This document shows, piece by piece, positions 1 to 9,700 of a stretch of 64,000 nt of DNA. This DNA comes from Chthonomonadaceae bacterium (lineage in GTDB: Bacteria; Armatimonadota; Chthonomonadetes; Chthonomonadales; Chthonomonadaceae): the NCBI GenBank assembly GCA_027459665.1, contig DAIDHN010000011.1:1-64000 (forward strand). The letters are read 5' to 3'. The position numbers and the translations under genes are program-made. Below the pieces are notes generated by a model. That model saw only the letters and a program-made list of their open reading frames with translations. It did not search any database and had not been told where the DNA came from. Every line of letters begins with the position of its first letter. Position 1 is the first letter of the stretch.

Positions 1-176
1 TCGACATACCACCCGAATATGGCTCCTGCAGGGTCTCGGATGACTTCTTTGCAGTGGACGCACTGGAAAACAGGCTGTGGCTCAGTTTCAAACTCTTCCA
101 GGCGGAGCGGGTTGGTTTCGGGTTTATTGGGCTTTTCTAGTTGGTCATCGTCAGGATTTTCGTCGTATGCGGGCAT
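1..176 (-). CDS. Small acidic protein with one CxxC motif (3' end outside the window)
   Basis: The minus strand reads an open frame of 58 codons from ATG at 176 to the window edge. A GAAGGA Shine-Dalgarno lies about 8 nt upstream. The N-terminus is acidic and proline-rich ([16 protein letters not shown]), and residues 39-42 are CVHC, which could be half of a zinc ribbon. I do not recognise a family. It lies where the 5' part of comM would be expected, so it probably belongs to a different inserted element on the left. Codon flow and the Shine-Dalgarno support a real gene; the function is unknown. Confidence 0.5.
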   Translation of the reverse strand, partial: MPAYDENPDDDQLEKPNKPETNPLRLEEFETEPQPVFQCVHCKEVIRDPAGAIFGWYV

Positions 177-313
177 GGAATTCATCCTTCAATTCCACAA
201 GGCAGAGGGCGCACGGGCTGTCGAATCCTGTGCGCCCTGTTCAGCGTTATTATACCCGTCAACGGGGGTCTGATCTATCAATGACCATGACGCGAACATC
301 CGAAACCGTTGCA

Positions 314-420
314 AACATTCTGCTCATTGGACCGCCAGGGAGTGGAAAAACCATGCTGGCACGCCGCGTGCCTTCCATTTTGCCCCCCATGACTGTGCCT
401 GAAGCGCTGGAGGCAACCAA
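314..420 (+). pseudogene. comM: comM (yifB) internal fragment, Walker A region
   Basis: In frame, this stretch encodes the ChlI/ComM P-loop segment [18 protein letters not shown] followed by [14 protein letters not shown], very close to the ComM consensus. Upstream of position 314 the frame no longer resembles ComM; the usual run before the P-loop, ending in a glycine-rich GGHN-like turn, and the whole N-terminal domain are missing. Downstream the homology stops at the AA dinucleotide 419-420 and resumes at 19751. ComM is an AAA+ helicase that promotes branch migration in natural transformation. The gene is broken on both sides of this fragment and cannot make a functional protein. Confidence 0.85.
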
Positions 421-449
421 AGTAGCTTCCTTTTTGTTCCTCTTCTCGG
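419..449. other. attL, left end of the element
   Basis: The AA at 419-420 is the last ComM-encoding dinucleotide and probable crossover core. The following AGTAGCTTCC and TTGTTCCTCTTCT read as the reverse complement of the right end of the element. The exact crossover dinucleotide is inferred from the symmetry. Confidence 0.78.
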
Positions 450-450
450 A

Positions 451-539
451 TATAATATAGCCCACCCTGCGACGGAACAAAAGATTTGCCGTCGCACAGA
501 GGAGGGGCGTATAATATGGCGAACCGTGCGACGGTACAA
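451..539. repeat. 30-bp direct repeat pair with an inverted half, upstream of the integrase
   Basis: Copies at 451-480 and 510-539 match at 25 of 30 positions, both starting TATAATAT and ending in TGCGACGG(A/T)ACAA. Between them, 489-496 is CCGTCGCA, the reverse complement of TGCGACGG, so the first copy can also form a stem with it. The second copy overlaps the integrase start codon (516). This could be an integrase or recombination-directionality-factor binding site, or an autoregulatory operator; each copy also starts with a -10-like TATAAT. Confidence 0.6.
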
Positions 540-1700
540 GCCGCACAATCAATCCCGGAGGAGGAGCTTGCTAGTGCGGTTCTATCACCAAATCCGCAGA
601 ACGTCCAATTGCGTCCTCTTTCGGTCGAGCAGATTGTTGCCACCTATAGGAAGGCGCTTAAGCCTGAACTCGCCGTACAAAACTGGGAACATGGAAACTG
701 GAAACCGTTCGTGGTCTCCCCTCTATTTCGACAGATCATCGACCATAACGGCAACGTCGTTGATCTTGAGACCCGCCAGGGCCGACATGCTGCCATCTAC
801 GTTCGCGTCTCCACCATGCAGCAGTGCGGCGATAAGCGAGATGATGGCTACAGCGTCGAAGATCAGATGCGCTCCAACATCGCTGCCGCCGTAAAGAGTG
901 GGCTGGCGTTCCGCATCTACAGCGATGCGGGCCTCAGTGGTTACTATGCCACAAACGATCCTGAAGTTATCCAGCAGATCCGCGAAAACCAGGCGACGCT
1001 CTATCGGCAAGCCTTTGAGGAAGTCATCCTGCGCGATGCTCACACCTGGAATACCCCGGCGCAAGTAGCAACGATGAGAACCTTTCTCGATCATCGCTGC
1101 AAGGCCATCGCCAAAGGTGAAAAGGAGGCGTTGAACGAGTGGAAGGAAGAGCAGGTTGACCACGACTGGCGTAACGTCGATCTCGTGTTTGCCCTACGCT
1201 ATCAGCACAACAAGGGCGCACGCTTTCGTCCGGCCCTACACGCCCTTCTGGAGGAGATTTCCTCGATTCACAGTATTCTCGTCACCGATGCCGACCGATT
1301 AAGCCGAAACCAGATGTTGTTTGTCGTCCTCTCTCAACTCTTCCAGCGAGAAAAGGTGAAGGTCTACAGCAGCGAGGGCGCGGCGGATTGGCTCACAGGC
1401 GATCAGATGGAACAGCAAATTGTAGGGGTCGTCTATGCCTTCCAAGCTCAGAACCGCATCAAGGATGTCAAACGCAGCGTCCTTCGGGGTCTGGTGGGAA
1501 TGTTGCGGGCGGGCCGTCCCCACGCTCAGCTTCCCTTCTGGTTGGAACGCGATGAGGAGGGATACGCGCGGCTCGTCGAGGCTTATGTTCCTCTGGTGCG
1601 CCAGATCATAGAACTGGCGCAGCGTACCGACGCCTATTATGGTGAGGCCAAAATTGCCACAACCCTTCAAGAGATTTGGACAGTGCATAGCACTTGTTGA
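516..1700 (+). CDS. Large serine integrase, C-terminally truncated
   Basis: A member of the serine recombinase family that would catalyse insertion of this element into comM. The start is ATG 516 with AGAGGAGGGG about 8 nt upstream. The catalytic domain begins late: IYVRVST places the nucleophilic serine near residue 99, after an unusual 90-residue N-terminal extension. SDAGLSG (about 136-142) and DRLSRN (about 260-265) are typical, but about 95 residues of extra sequence separate them. The start of the recombinase domain (GRPHAQLPFW, about 333-342) is present. The protein then ends at 394 residues, lacking the rest of the recombinase and zinc-ribbon DNA-binding parts. Homology is lost around 1675, exactly where the converging OLD gene also loses its end, so a deletion or insertion joined two broken genes. 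It is probably inactive. Confidence 0.8.
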   Translation: MANRATVQAAQSIPEEELASAVLSPNPQNVQLRPLSVEQIVATYRKALKPELAVQNWEHGNWKPFVVSPLFRQIIDHNGNVVDLETRQGRHAAIYVRVSTMQQCGDKRDDGYSVEDQMRSNIAAAVKSGLAFRIYSDAGLSGYYATNDPEVIQQIRENQATLYRQAFEEVILRDAHTWNTPAQVATMRTFLDHRCKAIAKGEKEALNEWKEEQVDHDWRNVDLVFALRYQHNKGARFRPALHALLEEISSIHSILVTDADRLSRNQMLFVVLSQLFQREKVKVYSSEGAADWLTGDQMEQQIVGVVYAFQAQNRIKDVKRSVLRGLVGMLRAGRPHAQLPFWLERDEEGYARLVEAYVPLVRQIIELAQRTDAYYGEAKIATTLQEIWTVHSTC

Positions 1701-3402
1701 CAATCTCGACGTAGGTAGTACGGCCTAGAATGTCCTCAATGTCGGCCTCATTCTGACCGGCGTATGAATCTGCGGTTAGTACGTGTCCGCTTCGCAGTAT
1801 CTCGGCTTCGCGGAGTTTCTGCACCTTCGTCTTGTCGCCTTGCTTGATGTCCGTCAAGACGGCGATATGCAAGTGGCGACCGCCGAACAGGATGACGAAG
1901 CTCATAACTTTGTCGAGGCCACCAGCGGGCGCGATAGACCAACGCGGGTCAAGATGGGGTCGCTTGAGCCTCTGAAGCTCGTTGGACAGGGTTTTGAGGA
2001 ACAGATAGTCCGATGGCCCCTCGACGATGAGCGTATGAGCGCCTACGAATAACGTTTGCGTGATGTCGTAACCAAGCGCGCCCTGTAGAGGGAGAATTGT
2101 ATCGGCATCCGTGCTGAGGATACGATCCCCGACCTTTGTTCCTTCGATGATCTCTCGGCCTCGTGCGTCTTTCGAGGTATGGTCTTCCACAGTTCGGGCG
2201 CTCAATATGTGATCCGGGTCGATCATGAACGGAGAGTGGGTGGTATAAATGACTTGGTGCTGCGGACGAAGTTTCTCGTTGATGTAGCGTAGCAGGTCAG
2301 CCTGGGCTGTACCGTGGAGGGACAAACCTGGTTCGTCGAGGAGGATGAAGAGGTTCTTGCCGTAGTGCTTTTTGACCTGTGAAAACCAGACCAGGAAGGA
2401 GAAGAACCAGATGAAACCTGTACTTCGCTCGTCGAAGTTCACCGTTACGCGATGACGCTGGTTCTCGATGCGGGTGCTAAACACGTACCCCTCATTGAAC
2501 GGTGGATGGTCTTGCGGGCGAGCTTGGTCACAACGAAACTGCACTCTAAGGTGCTGGTTCTGACTCCAGTACTCGAAGATTTCGTCGGAAATGCGGTTGG
2601 ATACAGCCTCAAGTTCCATGATGAGTTCCTCAGACGTTCCGGTGTTCGCCACTCCTTCGACACTACTATTGGCGAGATCAAGGAATGCGAGGAAGACTTT
2701 ATCCTTCTCATCGAGCGTGTCTTGCTGTTTGCGTGCGCTTATGTCGTTCAGGGCAGCCCGACCCGGCATCTTGTAATACTCGGAGAAGTAGACAAAGATA
2801 GGTAGCCGATCCGCAAGGAAGTTTCTAATTGCGGCTCCGGCGTCGGAATTTGGATAGCGCTGTTTCAGGGTTGATAGAAGCTGTGTTTGCGCGTCGGAAG
2901 GCGCTTCGATCTCACTGAGCAGGTTCATCAGTTGAGCGATACTATCCGTACTGGGTAGTGCCTCTTTCTCTATCTCACTCAGGTTACTATCCGTAAGCGC
3001 TTTCGAGACGAGCGACTTATCATTGTGCTGAAGAGTCCAGGAACGAGAGTTGGAATAGCCCTTCGTGACCGTTACTGTTTGACTGGTCAACGGATTGATA
3101 CCGAAATACTCCTCGACAGCCAACACATCCGAATCTTCCAGTTCCCAAATTGTGGTGAGTACGTTGTCATGGGTGTCCTGGTTATCGCGGTCACGGTAGG
3201 TCGAAACGTGGCGACGGGGATATTCGGTTTCCGCGAAGTTGGCCTTGTCCTTCTCAACCGGCTTAAGTTTGTAGAGGGACTCAAGGATCGCTGACTTTCC
3301 GGACTCATTCTTACCCACGAGACAAGTTACTTCGTCGATCCTAAACTCAGTCGAGTCCTCGACGCACTTGTAGTTTTGGATTTGAAGTGTCTTGAGAATC
3401 AT
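1606..3402 (-). CDS. OLD-family ATPase with TOPRIM nuclease domain, C-terminus truncated
   Basis: An ABC-type ATPase fused to a TOPRIM domain, as in overcoming-lysogenization-defect (OLD) nucleases and GajA of Gabija. Walker A is VGKNESGKS (about 29-37), Walker B is ILLDEPGLSLHG (about 350) with a following THSPFMID switch. TOPRIM signatures are LIVEGPSD (about 456) and the acidic EADIEDILG near the C-terminus. The last 20 or so residues are antisense to the broken integrase and do not look native, so the 3' end is lost. It starts 5 bp after the methyltransferase stop and is the third gene of a coupled trio. A role in anti-phage nuclease activity is inferred from family and context; truncation may have inactivated it. 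Confidence 0.8.
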   Translation of the reverse strand: MILKTLQIQNYKCVEDSTEFRIDEVTCLVGKNESGKSAILESLYKLKPVEKDKANFAETEYPRRHVSTYRDRDNQDTHDNVLTTIWELEDSDVLAVEEYFGINPLTSQTVTVTKGYSNSRSWTLQHNDKSLVSKALTDSNLSEIEKEALPSTDSIAQLMNLLSEIEAPSDAQTQLLSTLKQRYPNSDAGAAIRNFLADRLPIFVYFSEYYKMPGRAALNDISARKQQDTLDEKDKVFLAFLDLANSSVEGVANTGTSEELIMELEAVSNRISDEIFEYWSQNQHLRVQFRCDQARPQDHPPFNEGYVFSTRIENQRHRVTVNFDERSTGFIWFFSFLVWFSQVKKHYGKNLFILLDEPGLSLHGTAQADLLRYINEKLRPQHQVIYTTHSPFMIDPDHILSARTVEDHTSKDARGREIIEGTKVGDRILSTDADTILPLQGALGYDITQTLFVGAHTLIVEGPSDYLFLKTLSNELQRLKRPHLDPRWSIAPAGGLDKVMSFVILFGGRHLHIAVLTDIKQGDKTKVQKLREAEILRSGHVLTADSYAGQNEADIEDILGRTTYVEIVNKCYALSKSLEGLWQFWPHHNRRRYAAPVL

Positions 3403-3407
3403 CCGGC

Positions 3408-6400
3408 CTAAACCTCCTCGTCGCCGTCGCTGCCCACACGGTACTTGATGTCGTAGTTGATGATGAAGTCTGTTTCATCATCGGTGAAGCCGTAGTACCG
3501 CGCCAACAACCGGTCTATCTCGTCTATGATGGTCTTGGATTGGCTCGGATAGAATGTTTGGTATTCACAGTTATATCGGACGGTTATTTGGGACTTCCGC
3601 CGATAGTCCTCCATAAGTTGGTCGAAAAGGTTACTGCACGTCGCAATTGTCATTTCATCAGGATTCCCTATGGGAAAGCCGCTCACGTCATCGCCAGTGA
3701 GATTCCGGCAGTTTCCCATTGACACGAATCGAAAATAGAAGAGCGAACTGTTCAGTATCGCTCCTATCATCTTACTGATTTCTGCGCTCGTGCCGTAAAT
3801 GTCACGGAAGTGATGAACCGAGCGTTCCTTCGTCTCGGACTTAAAGTACGGCTCAAAGTCCATTGCACGAATCCAGTAAAGAGGGCTTCTGTGATAGTGC
3901 AGAATCGTACCGCCGCGTTTCACAAGGTATTTCTCAACCGTCTGGGCCGTTCGCGCGAGTTTTCGTGTAACTGCCGAAGCATAGTGGGAATCTATCTTGA
4001 CGAATGCCTTATGATCTACCATGTCCGCCTGAACGTATGCGATTTTAGTGAAAAGGCTGGTCCGTTCCTCGTGGCTCCAAAGTAGATAACGTGAAGAGAA
4101 CAATTCCGGCTTGGGTTGAGCCTCGTTTGTTCCAAGTATGATTGTGAGGCGGAGATTAACTCCCTCGAACAGCTTGGATGGTCGGAAGCCAAAGCCGGAA
4201 TACCAGCAGGAGCACAAATGCTTTAGCAGGTAGTTGCGTAAAGTCTCAGTAGTGCTGACACTTATAGCCGCGAGAGGAGTTATAAGGCCAAGCCTTCCTC
4301 TACTTCGGAGCAGTGCTATGGCGCGTTCAGCGACGAAAGCGTATAGGTCTCCGCAGTCCTCCGTGTCAAAGCCAAACACCAGATACTCGCCTTTGACTTT
4401 GTTATAATCCACGAAAGGCGGATTGCCGATTATCGCATCGAACCCGCCATCGGCCATGACATGCGGGAATTGTAGAAACCAGTGAAAGGGCTGGTGAGTG
4501 GCGAGGAAATCCTCTTGCCGCTTTTTGGGAGGGTCCGGGTATTTGCCCGCCGTTCTATAGAGACGCCAGAGGTCTTCATCCAAGTCGGGCTGCACGAGGG
4601 CGCAAGAGCGCAGAATGTCCTCCTTCGTCTGGGTCGGCCTATCGAGAGCCTCGCCAAGTTGCTGCTTGCGGAACAAATCTACTTTGTGACCGTACTCGGC
4701 GACCTGCATTCGCAGTTTCGAGTGATCTTTCTCGAAAGCGAACGTGCTCTTCTCAACCTCGACCACGTGCCACTGCCGGTCAATGTCCTCGATGGATGTG
4801 TAGCCTACCAGTGTGTTTCCGGCGAGGATGTTGAAATCAATATCCGGTAGCGGCTCGATCCCCTGGTTTGGCTTTGATGGGTCGCGGTCGGCATGGGCAA
4901 TCAGATTGAGGAAGAGGCGCAGTTTGCAGATTTCAACGGCTTCCTCCATAATATCCACGCCGTAGAGATTATTGACGATGATTGTCTTGTGAATATAATA
5001 AGAGCGATTCGGGTGTTCGGCGATTCGCGCAATCTCGGCGCGAAAACTCTGTAGCACATCGTCTGTAAGTGTTGCGGGATCGAGGAAAGATTGCTGCGCG
5101 TCCACTTCGTTGACGAACGCGAACTCACCCTTCATGGTCAACGGAACGGATTGGCCTTGCGGTTCGTTTATCGCGAGTACCTCCATGCGGTCAAGGCAGG
5201 CTTCATAGAGTGGATAAAGAATGTTGAGAGCCGCGAACAGAAACGCACCAGAACCACACGTTGGGTCAAGGATGGTGATTCGCTGTAGGCAGCGGAAGTA
5301 AAAGTCCCGGAGAACCGCTGCGTCCTGGCAAGTGTCCACAAAGTCGCGTGCAATGCGCGGCAAATCCAGGTTGTAGGTGATGAAGTCGTTGACGGTGGTG
5401 ATCTTGGCGTCGTGGAAATCCGCTAGGATGGCGGCGTACCGCTGGCGGCGGGCGATAAACTCGCGCCATGTCTCGGTCGGGAGGGCATATCCCAATGGCG
5501 CGCGTTCATTCCAGAAGGCACGTCGGGATACGTCGGCTACGCCTAGTTCGATTTGCGGCGGAAGCGGAAGTTCCGTCCCATGTTTCACGGCAGGATAGAT
5601 GTACGGCTCGATCTCACTGACAGGTATAGGACGTGTAGAGTTTGCAGCGTGCCCGTTGGCTTCGGACAGCATATCGAATATGCGGGGAATCACCGTGTTG
5701 CGGCAGATGTAGCCGGTGATGTCCTCCTTCGTGTAGTAGGCTCCCTTCTCCTTCTGTTCGCTTTTGGAGATGACGTACTTCTCGAAGATGAAGCCGAGAA
5801 CGTCCGGGTTGATCTGGCGCTCGCTGGTCAAAGGCCGGTCGTCAATGTGCCAGGTGTAACGATCAAAGAACTCATACAGCCGCCCGAAAGCGTCATCCTT
5901 GATTTTGATGGCGGCGTGATCGTGCTCTAACTTGTGCGGCATGAAGAGGCCGCCGTTGAGATAGGGAATATCACCGAGAAGGTGCCGCGTCTCCTGGCTG
6001 CGCTGTTCGGCGGGCACGGCGAACCCCTCGAAGAAAAGCGGGCAGAGGAAGTCCTGGTAGTAGCCGTTCCCGCGTGCGGTGTGGTCGTTGAGCTTCTTTC
6101 GGAGGTAGAAAGGATTGCCGTCCAACAGGCCGTTCGACTGGATGAAGTAGATAAACATCAGACGGTTTAGAACGACAGAGGCGTACCACTGGCGGTTTTC
6201 CAGGTTCTCAATGCCCTCGATGAAACCGACGAAGGTATCCTTGTGATCCTTGAACTCGTCATAGAACTTCTTCGTAACGCGCTCGACGTTCACAACCTCT
6301 TGAAGCCTGGCGCGGAACCCCTGGGCCTTCGCTGTCCTTAGCCGTTTGAGCATTTCGTTCTCGAAGTTGCCCGGACGCGCGGTATCGAGAAAGAGTTGTG

Positions 6401-6761
6401 CCATGCGAATGCCGGGCGTGCTTCCCAGCGCCTTGTCCGGGTCTTCGGGCGCAAGAATAAGGAGTGTCCGGGGCAGGTTTACGAAGACGACTGCGAACTG
6501 TGGCTCTGCCCGAAGTTGGCTTTCCACGATGGCGACAGCATCCTGCCAACGGTGTGAGTCCAGTGTAAGGCGGTATATCCATGCGCCCGTGTCCGGCACT
6601 TGCCCGGCTCGGCGAAGTCGCGGCGAAAGGCTCGGTCGGGCGCGCCCCCGGAACGGGTGGTCGGTCATGGTCGGCGGATAGCGAAACCAACCGAGGTCAA
6701 CAAGAGCTTGCGCGAACTGTTGATCGCTGCCAGTGAGAAGTTGAAGGGTCTCGTGGCTCAT
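3408..6761 (-). CDS. Eco57I-type DNA adenine methyltransferase (DrmMI/PglX-like), 1117 aa
   Basis: A large N6-adenine DNA methyltransferase. Motif I is DPTCGSGAFL (about 495-505) and motif IV is IIGNPPFVDY (about 776-785), the NPPF signature of amino-methyltransferases. The long N-terminal half and the C-terminal region after the catalytic core resemble COG1002-type enzymes that carry their own target-recognition part. The chosen ATG at 6761 overlaps the helicase stop as ATGA, so translation is coupled; an upstream start at 6803 is possible. In this setting it would mark self DNA for the linked PLD-helicase, as DrmMI does with DrmD in class 1 DISARM or as in split Type ISP-like systems. No separate specificity subunit is present. 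Confidence 0.85.
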   Translation of the reverse strand: MSHETLQLLTGSDQQFAQALVDLGWFRYPPTMTDHPFRGRARPSLSPRLRRAGQVPDTGAWIYRLTLDSHRWQDAVAIVESQLRAEPQFAVVFVNLPRTLLILAPEDPDKALGSTPGIRMAQLFLDTARPGNFENEMLKRLRTAKAQGFRARLQEVVNVERVTKKFYDEFKDHKDTFVGFIEGIENLENRQWYASVVLNRLMFIYFIQSNGLLDGNPFYLRKKLNDHTARGNGYYQDFLCPLFFEGFAVPAEQRSQETRHLLGDIPYLNGGLFMPHKLEHDHAAIKIKDDAFGRLYEFFDRYTWHIDDRPLTSERQINPDVLGFIFEKYVISKSEQKEKGAYYTKEDITGYICRNTVIPRIFDMLSEANGHAANSTRPIPVSEIEPYIYPAVKHGTELPLPPQIELGVADVSRRAFWNERAPLGYALPTETWREFIARRQRYAAILADFHDAKITTVNDFITYNLDLPRIARDFVDTCQDAAVLRDFYFRCLQRITILDPTCGSGAFLFAALNILYPLYEACLDRMEVLAINEPQGQSVPLTMKGEFAFVNEVDAQQSFLDPATLTDDVLQSFRAEIARIAEHPNRSYYIHKTIIVNNLYGVDIMEEAVEICKLRLFLNLIAHADRDPSKPNQGIEPLPDIDFNILAGNTLVGYTSIEDIDRQWHVVEVEKSTFAFEKDHSKLRMQVAEYGHKVDLFRKQQLGEALDRPTQTKEDILRSCALVQPDLDEDLWRLYRTAGKYPDPPKKRQEDFLATHQPFHWFLQFPHVMADGGFDAIIGNPPFVDYNKVKGEYLVFGFDTEDCGDLYAFVAERAIALLRSRGRLGLITPLAAISVSTTETLRNYLLKHLCSCWYSGFGFRPSKLFEGVNLRLTIILGTNEAQPKPELFSSRYLLWSHEERTSLFTKIAYVQADMVDHKAFVKIDSHYASAVTRKLARTAQTVEKYLVKRGGTILHYHRSPLYWIRAMDFEPYFKSETKERSVHHFRDIYGTSAEISKMIGAILNSSLFYFRFVSMGNCRNLTGDDVSGFPIGNPDEMTIATCSNLFDQLMEDYRRKSQITVRYNCEYQTFYPSQSKTIIDEIDRLLARYYGFTDDETDFIINYDIKYRVGSDGDEEV

Positions 6762-9700
6762 GAGGCCGCCGCCTCCGTTTCGGGAATGAGTTCGAGATAG
6801 CAAACAACCTCAAGCGGCACTGTCTCCGGGTTCTCTGTCGTTACCGCGAGTGTGGGCAGTGTGCTTTCAAGCCATGCAATGAGGATCGTCGGGTTGCGCT
6901 CTTCGATGGCTCGTTTTAGCAGTTGCTCGCCGGTGGTCTTATGGCGCTGTAGGTCAAACTTACCGAGCCGTCGCGCAAGATCGTCGGGCAGAGGTTCGGG
7001 CCGGGCAGCGAAAAACTGCTGTATTCGCTTGTTGATGTGTCCGGCGGGCCAAATCTGCCCGACAGTAGCATCATGGTACTGCTGAACGAGCATCTCACGG
7101 CATCTGCATTCCGCGTCCAAAATGGTTGCCCAATGGATCGCGCGTGGGGAAACATCGGGGCGCGGTCGCTCGGTGTCCGGTGGCTTGGCAGATTCAATGA
7201 GCGGAAGGATTTCGCTCACTTCCTGGCTTGGTGTAAGAGATGGGTTCGCTGCGTCGGGATAAAGCAACCACCAACAGGGGTTCGTTTGTAGATCGCTCCC
7301 GGCGCGGATGCAGAGAAAGAGACTGGCCCTGGTGGCCTTCTTGTTGCTCTGGCATCCGAAAGGTATCTTGGAAACCTGCTCGATCCCGAAGTCCACGAGG
7401 AGTTTGATGGCACGATCAAGCGTGTCGTGGAAAACGTTGATCGGGTTTCGTGCGTCGATCTCGTCAATGACCGACGTGTCGCCCTGCCGGGTTCGTCGGA
7501 GTTCTTCCAAACTAAACACGCTGACCGTTTCGCCGATGACGCTGCTGTCCGTAGGCATATTTGCTTGAATCTGCTCGATCTTGGCCTGTAGGCGCTGCAC
7601 GATCTTGAGTTGCTCTTCTAGCGCGCCTTCGGGAAAGAAGTTGGCAATCGTGATGTCCGTGTGTTCGGAGAAGAGCCGGTCAATACGCCCGTTGCGCTGT
7701 ATCATGCGGACCGGGTTGAAGTGCAGATCGTAGTTGATGAGGTAGCCACAATCCTGCAAGTTCTGGCCCTCAGCGAGAACGTCTGTAGAAATGAGAAGCT
7801 GGATCGGCCGGGAAGGCGGGTCGTCCCGCCGTCCGTTCGCTTTGGGCGCGAAGTCGCGGACAATGCGCGTCTTTTCTGCCGGTCTGAGGCCGCCGACGAT
7901 CATCTCCACGCGGGTGCTACCGATGGCGTCCATGAACTCGTGGTCGGTACTCAATTGTTCGTAAACGTAACGCGCGGTATCACTGTAGAAGGTGAAGAGA
8001 AGTACCTTCTGATCCGGTAGGAGATGCTTGAGTTCGTTTTTGAGACGCGCGATCTTGCCGTCGCGCTCCCCTAGAAGCATTCTGGCTTTGAGCAGGAGGG
8101 GTTCCAGTCGGGCGCGGTCGGCTTTTACGTCGCGTGCTAAGCGGTTGATGTCATAGTCTGACGGATCGCGCTCTACCAGGGCTTGCAGGTACGCAGAGGA
8201 GTCAGCGTCGTCATCGTCAAGCTCGTTGGAAAAGTCCAGTTGGAAGCGGCGGTACTCGTCGTTCGTCAGCCTGCGGCCCTCGCGGAGTGCGGCGACAACT
8301 TGGTCGCTGAACCGAAGAAGACGCTCGCCCGTGGCAAGGAATGATGCAAGGCTGCTCTCAAGCCGTTTAAGCAAGAGTATCTTGAAGAGGGTTTGGAGCG
8401 TCGAATATGTCTGGTTGGCCTGCACGTTTGGTTTGGAAGAATATTGCTCTACGTTGTAGGCTCCGAGAGTGAGTGTCTCGACGGTCTGGGCAATCTGTTC
8501 GTAGGTAAGATCGGTCTGTGTCGTGCTTAATGAGTAATCGAGCGCGGCCATGTGTCGGGTCGGAAAACGGACTTCCTTTCCGGCAATAACGATGGTTTCT
8601 CCTGCCTGTTGCCTGCGCCTTATGTCCAAGCGGCTGCGACAGACCATCGTTTCGAGAAGAAGGTCTGTGGTCGCGGCCTCGCCCTTCTCAACCCGCTTGA
8701 AGAACTCCCGCAGGCTCGCCATACGAAGGTTCGTAGATTGGAAAAAAGCGTCATTGTCGCGGGTCATGAGCCGGTAAAGGCTGTAGAGGTCGCCGATGCC
8801 GTTGTTGATCGGCGTCGCGGTCAACAGGAGGACTTCCTTATCGACGGGACCTCCTTGTAGAACCCGCATGAGATTGGTGAACCGATTCGCGAGTGGATTG
8901 CGGAAGTTATGGGCCTCGTCCACGATGACGATAGCGTACTGCTCAAGTTGGCGGAGCCGGTCATCGGCGTCGGCAGCGGTCGTGTTGCCGAGTGTCTCCA
9001 TGCTCTCAGTGTCCAGCGCAACGCCCTGTTCGCGGCTCGCATCTCGCCAGACGTTTTCAAGTTGGGCAGGGCAGATCACAAGAACCTTGCGCTGGTGGCG
9101 TGGCCGGGTTTGCGCTCTGCGCTGAACCGCGCCAAGCGCAACGAATGTCTTTCCCATTCCCACAGCATCGGCAATGATGCAGCATCGGTGCTCGGCAAGT
9201 ATGCTGAGGGCTGCGTCACGGCCTTCTTGCTGGAAGATGGCGAGGTCAACGTCACCGGCAGAGGGAGTTAGTGACAGAAAACGGTGGCGGTATCGCTCAA
9301 AAAGTGCTTTGGCATATGGATGGAAGGGAGCGAACCGGCGGATGCGTGAACCGTCGAGCCATGCGATAAGGTTGTCTTTGAAGGGTTCACGCTCGGCGTT
9401 GAGTGCCTGCGTCCACTGAGATTGAAACCAGTCACGAAGTCTTGCTACGGCTTCGGAGCGATCTTGAAGCAAGTTAAGCTCGCGTTGCCCAAGCATCCCA
9501 GCCCTTGTGAGGTTGCTGCTCCCGACGATGCCGATGTTCTCATTTACATAGAGTTTGGAGTGTGTTCGGCGGGCAGCTTTGGCTGCGTGAAACGTTGACC
9601 TATTCAGGGCTTGGATAGCCGGGCCGATGCTCTCGTCGTCTGTTGTTCGGTCAAGTGGATCGGCTCCGGTGTCGCGCCAAGTGCGGGCGTCTTCAAACGT

